Part shown: piece by piece, positions 42,343-50,134 of the stretch | How positions within the stretch are numbered: the stretch's first letter is position 1 | Layout: each line of letters opens with the position of its first letter | Source of the DNA: Actinomycetes bacterium | GTDB taxonomy: Bacteria > Actinomycetota > Acidimicrobiia > IMCC26256 > PALSA-610 | Assembly: GCA_025360585.1 (NCBI GenBank) | Contig: JANYBW010000019.1 | Location: 1 to 64,000 of the forward strand | DNA: 64,000 bases | Direction of reading: 5' to 3' | Translations under genes and position numbers: made by a program | The notes under the pieces: model-generated | The model's database searches: none | What the model was told of the DNA's origin: nothing | The model's input: the letters and a program-made list of their open reading frames with translations, nothing else

Positions 42343-43149
42343 CTAGGTTGGCCCGCCAATGCCCGTTCCGAACGTTCCGTCGGAATTGCGAATCCATCCT
42401 GCGGCGGCAAGGTTTCCGCCGTCGATGTGAATCGTGGTGCCCGTAACAAACCGCGACCAGTCGCTCGCGAGATAGATCAATGCGCCCACCACATCGTCGG
42501 TATGCGCAGAGATCGGGATGGGCGTGTGTTCACCAAAATCCATGCCGATGCCCGGCGTCGGAATCACATCCATGGCAATGCAATTCGTGCGAATCTTTCT
42601 GGCACCGAGTTCCAATGCCAACGACTTCGACAATGACATCAACGCAGTTTTCATTGCGGCATAGATCGCGAAGCCGGGTGCGGCTCGATGGGCTTCTATC
42701 GAGGTCATCATGATGACGGACGCGCCGCGTTCGGCAAAGAGTGCGTCGCAACCCCGAATGAAGTTTGTGACCGAGGTGAAATTTTCCGCAACCAGTGAGC
42801 CTTGACCTTTGTCGTTGATGTCGAGGAAGTCGGCACGGAAACCTCCCCCGGCATTGTTCACGAGAATGTCGACGGTTCCGAACTCGACACCAACCCGCGC
42901 GAGGTGGTTGCGCACTTGTTCGCCGTCGCGGACGTCGAGCACGTCTGCGATGCACCGCACGCCAAACGATTCAATTTCGGTCGCTACGTTGCGGAGTTGT
43001 TCGGCATCGCGATCGCAAACGGCAACGTTGCAACCGAAGCGCGCCAGCGCAATCGCGCACGCCGCGCCGATGCCTTGCGCGGCGCCAGTCACGACGGCAG
43101 TTCGGCCATCGAGACGGATGGATTCGGGCGTAATCGAAGATGGATTCAT
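42343..43149 (-). CDS. Short-chain dehydrogenase/reductase
   Basis: A 268-residue classical SDR. Cofactor-binding TGAAQGIG is near residue 22, NNAGG near 105, and the catalytic Tyr-Lys pair is in YAAMK. The Asp-containing segment after strand 2 (VCDRD) favours NAD(H). The start is ATG 43149; a longer frame to 43221 overlaps the divergent gene. It shares a divergent promoter with a second SDR, in which a set of ACTGT half-sites is visible. A substrate cannot be named; hydroxyl/keto conversion of a steroid or lipid is plausible. Confidence 0.87.
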   Translation of the reverse strand: MNPSSITPESIRLDGRTAVVTGAAQGIGAACAIALARFGCNVAVCDRDAEQLRNVATEIESFGVRCIADVLDVRDGEQVRNHLARVGVEFGTVDILVNNAGGGFRADFLDINDKGQGSLVAENFTSVTNFIRGCDALFAERGASVIMMTSIEAHRAAPGFAIYAAMKTALMSLSKSLALELGARKIRTNCIAMDVIPTPGIGMDFGEHTPIPISAHTDDVVGALIYLASDWSRFVTGTTIHIDGGNLAAAGWIRNSDGTFGTGIGGPT

Positions 43150-43156
43150 CAGCAGC

Positions 43157-43185
43157 GACAGTACTGTTTGCAAGCCAACACTGTC
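43157..43185. promoter_or_regulatory. Inverted repeats between divergent SDR genes
   Basis: ACAGTACTGT (43158-43167) is a perfect palindrome, and GACAGT (43157-43162) pairs again with ACTGTC (43180-43185), giving three ACTGT half-sites in 29 bp. The position between two divergent start codons suggests a shared operator. Confidence 0.5.
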
Positions 43186-43203
43186 AGCGACCATGCTAGG
43201 GCG

Positions 43204-44013
43204 ATGAAGCCATCTCCCCAATATGACCTCACCGGAAAACGCGTGCTCGTGACGGGCGCGACTTCAGGCATCGGTGCCGAGCTTGCGCGTGCTTGTGCGC
43301 AGCGCGGCGCAACCGTCGGCATTTGCGGACGTCGGGCTGATCGTCTCGAAGCGGTCCTCGCAGAGCTCGTCGCGCATTCGCCTACTTCGCGAGGTTGGGT
43401 GATTGATCTTGCGGAACTCGATGGCATTGAAGCGTTCGCTCGCCGGGTCCTCGACGGGCTCGGAGGAATCGACGTTCTCATCAACAACGCGGGGATCCCA
43501 AAACGGCGCACAACAATGGCGCTGACCTTCGACGAGATCGAATCCGTCAATCGCATCAACTATCTATCGCCGATCGCGCTGACGATTGCACTCTTGCCGT
43601 CGCTGATCGAAGCGTCCGGGGAAATCATCAACATCTCTTCGGTGGCCGCTCGCCTCTCGCCTCCCGCTGAAGCTGCCTACGCTGCAACGAAGGCCGCAAT
43701 CACGGCCTACAGCGAATCGATGGTGGTGGATCTCGCAGTTGCGAATATCAATGTCGGGGTACATGTCGTCAATCCTGGTGTGTTCGATACCGAACTGTTC
43801 ACCCTGCCAGGCAATGATCCGTTCAGTTCGCCGATCGAAGCTTTGCCGGTGGCGGCGATCGTTGAGCCGGTGTTGGGGTTGTTGGGCACTGACCAATTCG
43901 AGGTGTACGTCCCTGAATGGTTCGGCGACGTTGTCGGCCACAAGTTCCCCGACACGACGGCGTACCTAAAAGGCAACATCGCCTACGCCAAATCCCAGCA
44001 GCCCAAACAATAG
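43204..44013 (+). CDS. Short-chain dehydrogenase/reductase
   Basis: A 269-residue classical SDR with TGATSGIG near residue 18, NNAG near 95, a catalytic Ser region (ISSVAA) and YAATK. A CGRRADR segment after strand 2 favours NADP(H). The C-terminal third has an EVYVPEWFGDVVGH extension seen in membrane-associated SDRs acting on lipids. The start is ATG 43204. Divergent from the SDR at 42343-43149 through a probable common operator. Confidence 0.87.
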   Translation: MKPSPQYDLTGKRVLVTGATSGIGAELARACAQRGATVGICGRRADRLEAVLAELVAHSPTSRGWVIDLAELDGIEAFARRVLDGLGGIDVLINNAGIPKRRTTMALTFDEIESVNRINYLSPIALTIALLPSLIEASGEIINISSVAARLSPPAEAAYAATKAAITAYSESMVVDLAVANINVGVHVVNPGVFDTELFTLPGNDPFSSPIEALPVAAIVEPVLGLLGTDQFEVYVPEWFGDVVGHKFPDTTAYLKGNIAYAKSQQPKQ

Positions 44014-44027
44014 AAGCGGCGGCCGCA

Positions 44028-44076
44028 GGAGCTCAGGAGCGACGAAGGAACGAAATGAGTCCGCAGGACGCTCGCC
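44028..44076. repeat. Dispersed copy of the 49-bp repeat core
   Basis: Begins GGAGCTCAGGAGCGACGAAG. It is 41/49 identical, ungapped, to 62-110 and also matches 194-242. It lies in the non-coding gap between the SDR and comM genes. The gap (44014-44220) contains no gene. Confidence 0.8.
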
Positions 44077-44096
44077 AGGCCGGACGAAGTAGGCCC

Positions 44097-44131
44097 AAAC
44101 AACAATGTCTCAGGGTGCTTGTATGTTGTTT
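44097..44131. promoter_or_regulatory. Inverted repeat upstream of comM
   Basis: AAACAACA (44097-44104) pairs perfectly with TGTTGTTT (44124-44131) across 19 nt, about 90 nt before the comM start. It may be an operator or leader hairpin for comM-dprA. Confidence 0.4.
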
Positions 44132-44220
44132 TCGTGCCCGCGTTCCGGCGGGTTGCCCGATCGGGGCTGTGGTGAAGAGGCCTCCCGTTTCATTGTTGAA
44201 CGTTGTTTCGGGAGTTTGTC

Positions 44221-45723
44221 GTGCTTGCTGCTGTTCGTTCTGCGGCTGTCCATGGGATTGATGGATATCCGGTCATTGTTGAAGTTCATGTTGGTGCCGG
44301 ATTGCCGGCCTACGACTTGGTTGGGTTGCCCGATGCTGCGGGGCGAGAATCCCGCGAGCGGGTGCGCGCCGCGATCATGAGTACCGGCCTCGAATGGCCG
44401 ATGAAACGCATCACGGTGAATTTGGCGCCTGCGGTGTTGCGAAAGGCCGGTACGGGCCTCGAAGCGGCAATCGCCTGTGGCGTATTGGCAGCGTCCGAAC
44501 AATTGCCCGAAGGCGCCTTGGCGACAACTGCGGTCATCGGTGAACTGGGGCTGGATGGTACGTTGCGCCACGTTCCTGGCACGTTGGTCATCGCGGATGC
44601 GTTGGCTCGTGATGGTGTCGATCGGGTCATTGTGCCAGTGGCGTCGGCGCGTGAAGCATCGTTGGTGCGAGGTATCGAGGTGTTGCCGGCGCAGTCGTTG
44701 GGCGACATTGTGTTGTGTTTGAGCGGCGAGATGTGCTGGGCCGATATTCCACCGGTAGCGGACATCCCTACCGAAGTTGGTTTCGACGACGCTCTGGATT
44801 TGGGGGAAGTTCGAGGGCTTGAGGTTGCGCGCCTAGCGCTTGCGGCCGCGGCCGCGGGTGGGCATCATTTGTTGTTGGTGGGTCCGCCAGGCGCAGGCAA
44901 GACAATGTTGGCGAAACGTTTCCCGTCGATCATCCCACCGTTAGTGCACGACGCGGCACTGGAGGTCACGCGGATTGCTTCGGCCCACGGGCAAGCCAGT
45001 TGCGGCGAGCTCGTACACCAACCTCCGTTTCGGGCTCCGCATCACAGTGCCAGCGCGGCCGCATTGATCGGTGGCGGCACAAACGCTCGCGTGCGCATTG
45101 GTGAAATAACCCTTGCCCACAAAGGGGTTTTGTTCTTGGATGAGTTGGGCGAGTTCAGCCCGTGTGTGCTCGATGGGTTGCGGCAGCCGCTCGAAGATCG
45201 AACCGTGCACATCAGCCGTGCCGGAGTCTCGGCCCGGCTCCCGGCCGATTTCACACTGATTGCGTGTTGCAATCCGTGCCCGTGCGGCCTGACGGGCGAC
45301 GATTGCCGATGCAATGAAGTGCAACGCACCCGCTACCGAAGACGGCTGTCCGGGCCGTTATTGGATCGATTCGATTTGCGGCTGATGGTCGAGGGGCCTT
45401 CGGCCACCGATACCCGAGGGGCGAGTTCTGCAGAGACTCGCGAGTTCGTACAACATGCAGTCGATCGCCAACGTGCCCGCTTCTGCGACACGCCATTTCA
45501 ACGCAACGCGGATATCCCACAGCGTTGGCTTGATCGCTTTGCCCCAATGACACCCCAGGCATCAAGCACGCTGGCAGATATTGCTGAAGTCCGAGGATTG
45601 TCGGGGCGGGGCGTCGCGCGAGTGTGGCGAGTCGCGCGAACACTCGCGGATTTCGACGGCTCGGAACTGATCGATGTTGCACAGATTGACACTGCGGCGA
45701 CGATGCGCGACGAGGTGATCTAA
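44221..45723 (+). CDS. comM: YifB/ComM family Mg-chelatase-like AAA+ ATPase
   Basis: A 500-residue AAA+ protein. The N-terminal domain (VGLPDAAGRESRERVRAAI) is followed by Walker A GPPGAGKTML near residue 220 and Walker B GVLFLDELGEF. The CNPCPCG motif is typical of ComM. In naturally competent bacteria ComM is a branch-migration helicase. The start is GTG 44221, set by GGGAG with a 6-nt spacer; an upstream TTG in frame would include the ribosome-binding site itself. It is followed directly by dprA, the usual pairing. Whether the organism takes up DNA is not shown. Confidence 0.93.
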   Translation: MLAAVRSAAVHGIDGYPVIVEVHVGAGLPAYDLVGLPDAAGRESRERVRAAIMSTGLEWPMKRITVNLAPAVLRKAGTGLEAAIACGVLAASEQLPEGALATTAVIGELGLDGTLRHVPGTLVIADALARDGVDRVIVPVASAREASLVRGIEVLPAQSLGDIVLCLSGEMCWADIPPVADIPTEVGFDDALDLGEVRGLEVARLALAAAAAGGHHLLLVGPPGAGKTMLAKRFPSIIPPLVHDAALEVTRIASAHGQASCGELVHQPPFRAPHHSASAAALIGGGTNARVRIGEITLAHKGVLFLDELGEFSPCVLDGLRQPLEDRTVHISRAGVSARLPADFTLIACCNPCPCGLTGDDCRCNEVQRTRYRRRLSGPLLDRFDLRLMVEGPSATDTRGASSAETREFVQHAVDRQRARFCDTPFQRNADIPQRWLDRFAPMTPQASSTLADIAEVRGLSGRGVARVWRVARTLADFDGSELIDVAQIDTAATMRDEVI

Positions 45724-46827
45724 ATGCCAGTCACCGATAACGAAATCGCCGCCGCGGCGTTGAGCGCACTCCCCCACGCTTCCGCCAAACGATTACTGGC
45801 ACTATGGAAGGATCACGGTTCCGCATCGGCAGCGTTCGACGCGGTGCGATCGGGTTCGACTACTGATCCGAGCTGGAATCCATACGCGGCACCGAACGGT
45901 TGGCCCCGGCATGCCGAGCCCGATGTGATCACAAACACAATGAACCGTCGGGGCACGCGAGTGCTGCTCCCCGGCGACGGCGACTGGCCCATAGATGTTC
46001 CGCTCGATCCGCAGTGTGCGCTGCTGTTTGCCGAGGGATCCCGCTTCGACGCTTTGCAGCGCCGAGCGGTTGGCATTGTGGGTACCCGATCGGCTTCGCC
46101 GCACGGCCTCGCCGACGCCTACGAACTCGCAGGTATAGCCACCAAAGCGGGCTTGACCGTCGTGAGTGGTTTGGCAATCGGTATTGATGCTGCGGCTCAC
46201 CGTGGCGCGATCGATCGCGATGGGCTCACGATTGGAGTGGTCGCAACCGGGCTCGATGTCACGTACCCGCGCCGGCACGTCGAGCTCTTTTCGCGGGTTC
46301 GAGATCATGGCTTGGTCCTCGGCGAATACCCGTTTGGTGTCGGCCCGCAGCAGTGGCGGTTCCCGGTTCGGAATCGCATCATCGCAGCGTTGAGTTCCAC
46401 CTGCGTTGTCGTTGAAGCAAAATCGACGGGTGGCGCACTCTCCACAGCCAAGCGCGCTGTCGATCTCGGCAAGACTGTCCTGGCCATGCCGGGCAGTCGG
46501 CGCAATCCTGCCGCGGCAGGAACAAACGCGTTACTACGCGACGGTGCAACAATGTTGTTGGAACCCCGCGACCTATTCACCGCAATCGAGCTCGCGACCC
46601 AACAACGAGTCATTGCTGGCAGCGACCCACAATGGGCTCAACCGTCGTTGTTTTCACTCTCGGATCCCGCGCAGCGCATCTTGGATTGTCTGGCCGGCGA
46701 CTCCGCGACGGTGGATCAACTCATTGGGCTGACCTCGATGGCTGCGCCCGAAGTCGCGGCCGCGCTACGTGAACTCGAACGGTTCGGAAAAATCGAGCGC
46801 AAATACGGCAAGTTTTGGCCACGATGA
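45724..46827 (+). CDS. dprA: DNA processing protein DprA
   Basis: A 367-residue RecA loader that binds single-stranded DNA. An N-terminal SAM-like helical region is followed by a Rossmann-like core with GIVGTRSASPHG, SGLAIGIDAAAHRGAI and GEYPFGVGPQQWRFPVRNRIIA, and a C-terminal winged helix (about residues 305-365). The ATG lies at the end of comM, with no gap. The arrangement yifB-dprA is conserved in Actinobacteria. No comEA or comEC homologue was seen in the window. Confidence 0.94.
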   Translation: MPVTDNEIAAAALSALPHASAKRLLALWKDHGSASAAFDAVRSGSTTDPSWNPYAAPNGWPRHAEPDVITNTMNRRGTRVLLPGDGDWPIDVPLDPQCALLFAEGSRFDALQRRAVGIVGTRSASPHGLADAYELAGIATKAGLTVVSGLAIGIDAAAHRGAIDRDGLTIGVVATGLDVTYPRRHVELFSRVRDHGLVLGEYPFGVGPQQWRFPVRNRIIAALSSTCVVVEAKSTGGALSTAKRAVDLGKTVLAMPGSRRNPAAAGTNALLRDGATMLLEPRDLFTAIELATQQRVIAGSDPQWAQPSLFSLSDPAQRILDCLAGDSATVDQLIGLTSMAAPEVAAALRELERFGKIERKYGKFWPR

Positions 46828-46894
46828 ACGCCAAGCGATGTCGAGCTCTTCGCGAATGCCGAGCCCGTGCCGGAATCGCCGTACGGTGGTGGCA

Positions 46895-47005
46895 ATGGGT
46901 TACAACCCGTATCGCAAATACGTCCGCCGTAAATCTGATTTCGTGTTTCTCGGTGCCGCGATCGCGGCATCCGTTGCGCTCGTTGTCTGGGCTTTGTTCG
47001 CGTAG
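46895..47005 (+). CDS. Very short single-pass membrane protein
   Basis: A 36-residue protein. MGYNPYRKYVRRKSDF is a basic N-terminus, followed by a single transmembrane helix (about residues 17-36). The basic-then-hydrophobic pattern resembles small conserved actinobacterial proteins near dprA and yraN. It ends 10 nt before the zinc-ribbon gene, which supports co-expression. Function unknown; easily missed by gene finders. Confidence 0.6.
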   Translation: MGYNPYRKYVRRKSDFVFLGAAIAASVALVVWALFA

Positions 47006-47014
47006 GGCACGGCA

Positions 47015-47317
47015 ATGTTCCTACGCGATGACGATGCGGTCGAAGTACGCCACGTGCAGCCTTACCAAGCGGTCAAGGCATATCGCTGCCCCGGGTGCGA
47101 ACACGAAATCCAAATTGGGTTGGGGCATAAAGTTGTCGTGCCCGTCGATGCGCCGGATCTTCGCCGGCATTGGCACGTCGGGTGTTGGGCGCAGGCCGAA
47201 CGCCGCCGGTTGAATGGCGGCGCATCACGCCGTCCAAAGAAGCGCTGCGTGCCAGCGCTGGAGGAGAGGCGCTCCGATCAGAACGCGGCTTCGAGTATCT
47301 CGACGTTCGGAGCATGA
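47015..47317 (+). CDS. Small zinc-ribbon-like protein
   Basis: A 100-residue protein. Residues about 24-57 read YRCPGCEHEI ... RRHWHVGCW, where CXXC, His and Cys positions suit a zinc site. Such proteins, often mislabelled ATP/GTP-binding, recur beside DUF2469 and yraN genes in Actinobacteria. Its 3' end overlaps the convergent yraN gene by 40 nt, so the annotated C-terminus may be slightly too long. Role unknown. Confidence 0.68.
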   Translation: MFLRDDDAVEVRHVQPYQAVKAYRCPGCEHEIQIGLGHKVVVPVDAPDLRRHWHVGCWAQAERRRLNGGASRRPKKRCVPALEERRSDQNAASSISTFGA

Positions 47318-47634
47318 GCGCCAGGAGTGACCGAGGCCACATCGAAGCGCACTGAGCACCCGGATTGCGGCTGGTCGCTCAGGAACAAGCCCGCCAGCTT
47401 TCGAAGGCGCAGTTGCTTGGTTCGGGTGATGGCCTCTACCGGAAGGCCAAAGGCGTTCGAGCTGCGCGTTTTAACTTCGCAGATCACCAACGTCTTACCT
47501 ATCCGCGCAACGATATCGATCTCGCCAGCTTTGACCCGCCAGTTACGCACCACGATCTGGTACCCGTGGGCTTCATACCAAGCGGCCGCCGCGTCCTCAC
47601 CGATCACGCCTATGCGGCGCCGGTGATCAGTCAT
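47278..47634 (-). CDS. yraN: YraN family (UPF0102) nuclease-fold protein
   Basis: A 118-residue protein with a restriction-endonuclease-like core. GEDAAAAWYEAHGYQI, GEIDIVARIGKTLVICEVKTR contain the D-x(n)-ExK catalytic arrangement (Asp in EIDIV, Glu-Val-Lys in CEVK). Family function is not established but is linked to DNA transactions. The ATG at 47634 is 3 nt from the DUF2469 stop upstream. It converges with the zinc-ribbon gene, overlapping by 40 nt. Confidence 0.88.
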   Translation of the reverse strand: MTDHRRRIGVIGEDAAAAWYEAHGYQIVVRNWRVKAGEIDIVARIGKTLVICEVKTRSSNAFGLPVEAITRTKQLRLRKLAGLFLSDQPQSGCSVRFDVASVTPGAHAPNVEILEAAF

Positions 47635-47637
47635 GGT

Positions 47638-47934
47638 TCAGACTTCTTTCGCCTCGAGCTCTTCGATATTCACGTCTTTGCTTGTGAATACCCGAACCTT
47701 TTTCACAAACCGGGCAGGACGATACATATCCCACACCCAGGCGTCGGACAGATTCAGCTCGAAGTAGGTCGTGCCCGACGCGGTATGCACGTTCGTCGCC
47801 ACTTCGTTGCAGAGGTAGAACCGCCGTTCGGTTTCAACCACATAACGAAACAAGGCCGCGACGTCTTTGTATTCTTTATACAGCTGGAGTTCGATCTCGG
47901 TTTCGTAGCGTTCCAGATCTTCAGCGCTCATCAA
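47638..47934 (-). CDS. DUF2469 family protein
   Basis: A 98-residue protein that is almost exclusively actinobacterial. SAEDLERYETEIELQLYKEYKD opens the protein, and FELNLSDAWVWDMYRPARFVKKVRV is the conserved core. Usually encoded between rnhB and yraN; here rnhB and lepB are absent upstream. It may start at the second Met. Function unknown. The presence of this family supports the taxonomic reading of the window. Confidence 0.88.
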   Translation of the reverse strand: MMSAEDLERYETEIELQLYKEYKDVAALFRYVVETERRFYLCNEVATNVHTASGTTYFELNLSDAWVWDMYRPARFVKKVRVFTSKDVNIEELEAKEV

Positions 47935-48043
47935 CCACCATCCTAGGAGCCCACGTGCCGAGGCAGCCGACGTTCACGCCAGCCAGTCTTTCATTATCGA
48001 CAGCTCTCGCGCGCTTCTTACCCGAGCCTGCGACGATGGTCGC

Positions 48044-48739
48044 ATGGCACTAATTCTTATCGCCGACGACGACCGTGCGATCCGGGAATCGTTGGGCCGA
48101 GCGCTGCGCCTTGAAGGATACGAGGTGGCAATGGTTGCCAACGGCGCCGATGTCCTCACGGCCTTTCGATCGACACCCCCCGACGTTGCTGTCCTCGATG
48201 TGATGATGCCGACAATCGATGGGTTGATGGCGTGCCGGGTGCTGCGGACCGAAGGCATACACACACCGATCTTGATGTTGACGGCCCGTACCGAAACCCA
48301 AGATCGTGTCGCTGGTCTCGACGCGGGTGCCGATGATTACTTGGCCAAGCCGTTTGAGCTCGATGAACTCCTCGCTCGCATTCGAGCGCTGTTACGACGC
48401 AGTCGCATCGAAACCAGCGATGTCGACCCGAACGCGGATTCAATCTTGCAAATCGCGGATTTGCAGTTACATCAGCATTCGCGCCGAGTTTGGCGCGGCG
48501 AGCGCGAGATCGAATTGTCGAAAACTGAATTTGATCTCCTCGAACTGTTGCTCTACAACCAGGGGATCGTGCTTGATCATTCAACGATCTACGACCGTAT
48601 TTGGGGTTACGACTTCGGGCCCGAATCCAAAAACCTCGCGGTGTACATCAGCTATTTGCGCCGGAAAATAGAAGTTGACGACGAACCGAAGCTGATTCAC
48701 ACCGTGCGAGGTGTGGGGTACACGGTCCGCCTGCCGTGA
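48044..48739 (+). CDS. OmpR-family response regulator
   Basis: A 231-residue two-domain regulator. The receiver domain has acidic pocket Asp8-Asp9, phosphoacceptor Asp52 in VLDVMMP and Lys in YLAKPFELDELLARIRA. The C-terminal winged helix (about residues 135-230) contains ELSKTEFDLLELLL and YISYLRRKIE. It overlaps the histidine kinase by 4 nt. It resembles MprA-type regulators of envelope stress. Probable targets include the flavin electron-transfer genes that follow the kinase. Confidence 0.93.
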   Translation: MALILIADDDRAIRESLGRALRLEGYEVAMVANGADVLTAFRSTPPDVAVLDVMMPTIDGLMACRVLRTEGIHTPILMLTARTETQDRVAGLDAGADDYLAKPFELDELLARIRALLRRSRIETSDVDPNADSILQIADLQLHQHSRRVWRGEREIELSKTEFDLLELLLYNQGIVLDHSTIYDRIWGYDFGPESKNLAVYISYLRRKIEVDDEPKLIHTVRGVGYTVRLP

Positions 48740-50127
48740 GCCTCCGAATCAAAATCGCCTTGGCGCTCGTCGCGTTGTCCGTGGCCGCGACGATTGCAAT
48801 TGGCGTCGGAACGTTCACCGGCATGCGGGCCAGTCTCGATGCCGAAGTCAATCGTTCGCTCGACGATTTCCATCACGATGCTGGCGAAGACAACCATTAC
48901 AACAGCGATCCGCGCTTCGCTGATCGCGGTGATCGAGGTGCGAGTCGGCTCGGACTCGAACGCATCAGCGAACAATTCATAACGGGTGCAGGCGAATTGG
49001 TCAACCGCCAAGGAACGCTCGCGATCCCAATCGACGCGACGGCCAAGCGAGTCGCTCGCACACAAACGCCGTCCGTTCTCGTCCGGCGCGACATCCTCAT
49101 TGGCCACGAGTTGTACCGAGTGGACACAGTTTCACGCGGGGGCGGAGCGGGCGCTGGGCAATTCGCTCGTAGCCTCGAAGAATCACGACGGTTGCTCCAC
49201 ACACTGCGTAATCGCACGCTCATCGCCGTCGTGTTCATCCTTGTCCTCGCGGGCTCCGCCGGCTGGTGGATCGCCCGCCAAGTCACGAACCGCCTAACCC
49301 GCCTCACCACGACAGCCGAACACGTCGCGAAAACTGGAGCGCTGGACGTCAGCGCGCCCGTCGGTGGAAATGATGAAGCCGGCCGGCTCGGCGCGGCCTT
49401 CAACGAGATGTTGGTTGCGCTGTCGGATTCCAAGACAGCGCAGCAACAACTCGTGCAAGACGCAGGGCACGAGCTGCGGACGCCGCTAACAAGTTTGCGC
49501 ACCAACATCGCCTTGCTGAGCCGCCTCGACGCGCTTACGCCGCAAGAACAATCCGATATTTTGGCCGATCTGAAAAGTGAGACCCAGGAACTGTCACTAC
49601 TCGTGAACGAGCTCGTCGAACTCGCGACCGATCAGCGAACCGATGAAGCCAACGCCGAAGTAGAACTGGGCGCGATCGTCGCGGCGTGCGAAGTTCGAGC
49701 TCGGCGCCGCTGCGACAATCCCATCAACATCGACACCGATGATTCCATTGTGTTCGGTCAATCTGGTCGCCTCGATCGCGCTATTGCGAATCTCATCGAT
49801 AACGCAATCAAGTTCTCGCCTTCGGGTTCTCCGATTGATATTTCAGTCCGTGAAGGGCGAGTCACGGTTGCTGATCTCGGCCCCGGGATACCTGCGAGCG
49901 AGCGCCCGAAGATTTTCGAACGCTTCTACCGCACCGACGATGCGCGGAGTCGACCGGGTTCGGGGCTCGGCCTCGCAATCGTCGCCGATATCGTTACGGA
50001 TCATCACGGTGTCGTCTTGGTTGAAGCTCGGGATGGCGGAGGCACGGTCATCGGGTTCACGCTGCCGACGATCTCTCACCCACCTCACACCGAAGCCGTC
50101 GCGGATCCCAACCTTCGTCGTCGATAA
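48736..50127 (+). CDS. Sensor histidine kinase (MprB-like)
   Basis: A 463-residue membrane kinase. Two transmembrane helices (about residues 8-28 and 160-178) enclose an extracytoplasmic sensor of about 130 residues. HAMP follows, with the phosphoacceptor His245 in DAGHELRTPLTSL, the N box NLIDNAIKFS and G boxes DLGPGIP and GSGLGLAIV. GTG start overlapping the regulator. It is immediately upstream of the ferric-reductase-like gene (7-nt gap), so all may be co-transcribed. Stimulus unknown. Confidence 0.92.
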   Translation: MSLRIKIALALVALSVAATIAIGVGTFTGMRASLDAEVNRSLDDFHHDAGEDNHYNSDPRFADRGDRGASRLGLERISEQFITGAGELVNRQGTLAIPIDATAKRVARTQTPSVLVRRDILIGHELYRVDTVSRGGGAGAGQFARSLEESRRLLHTLRNRTLIAVVFILVLAGSAGWWIARQVTNRLTRLTTTAEHVAKTGALDVSAPVGGNDEAGRLGAAFNEMLVALSDSKTAQQQLVQDAGHELRTPLTSLRTNIALLSRLDALTPQEQSDILADLKSETQELSLLVNELVELATDQRTDEANAEVELGAIVAACEVRARRRCDNPINIDTDDSIVFGQSGRLDRAIANLIDNAIKFSPSGSPIDISVREGRVTVADLGPGIPASERPKIFERFYRTDDARSRPGSGLGLAIVADIVTDHHGVVLVEARDGGGTVIGFTLPTISHPPHTEAVADPNLRRR

Positions 50128-50134
50128 TGCAAGC

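Noticed and set aside
42802-43203. N-terminal extension of the SDR at 43204
   Set aside because: The extension is antisense to the divergent SDR; the SDR similarity and ATG begin at 43204.
49739-50134. N-terminal extension of the ferric-reductase-like protein
   Set aside because: It lies inside the histidine kinase coding sequence in another frame; ATG 50135 is the natural start.
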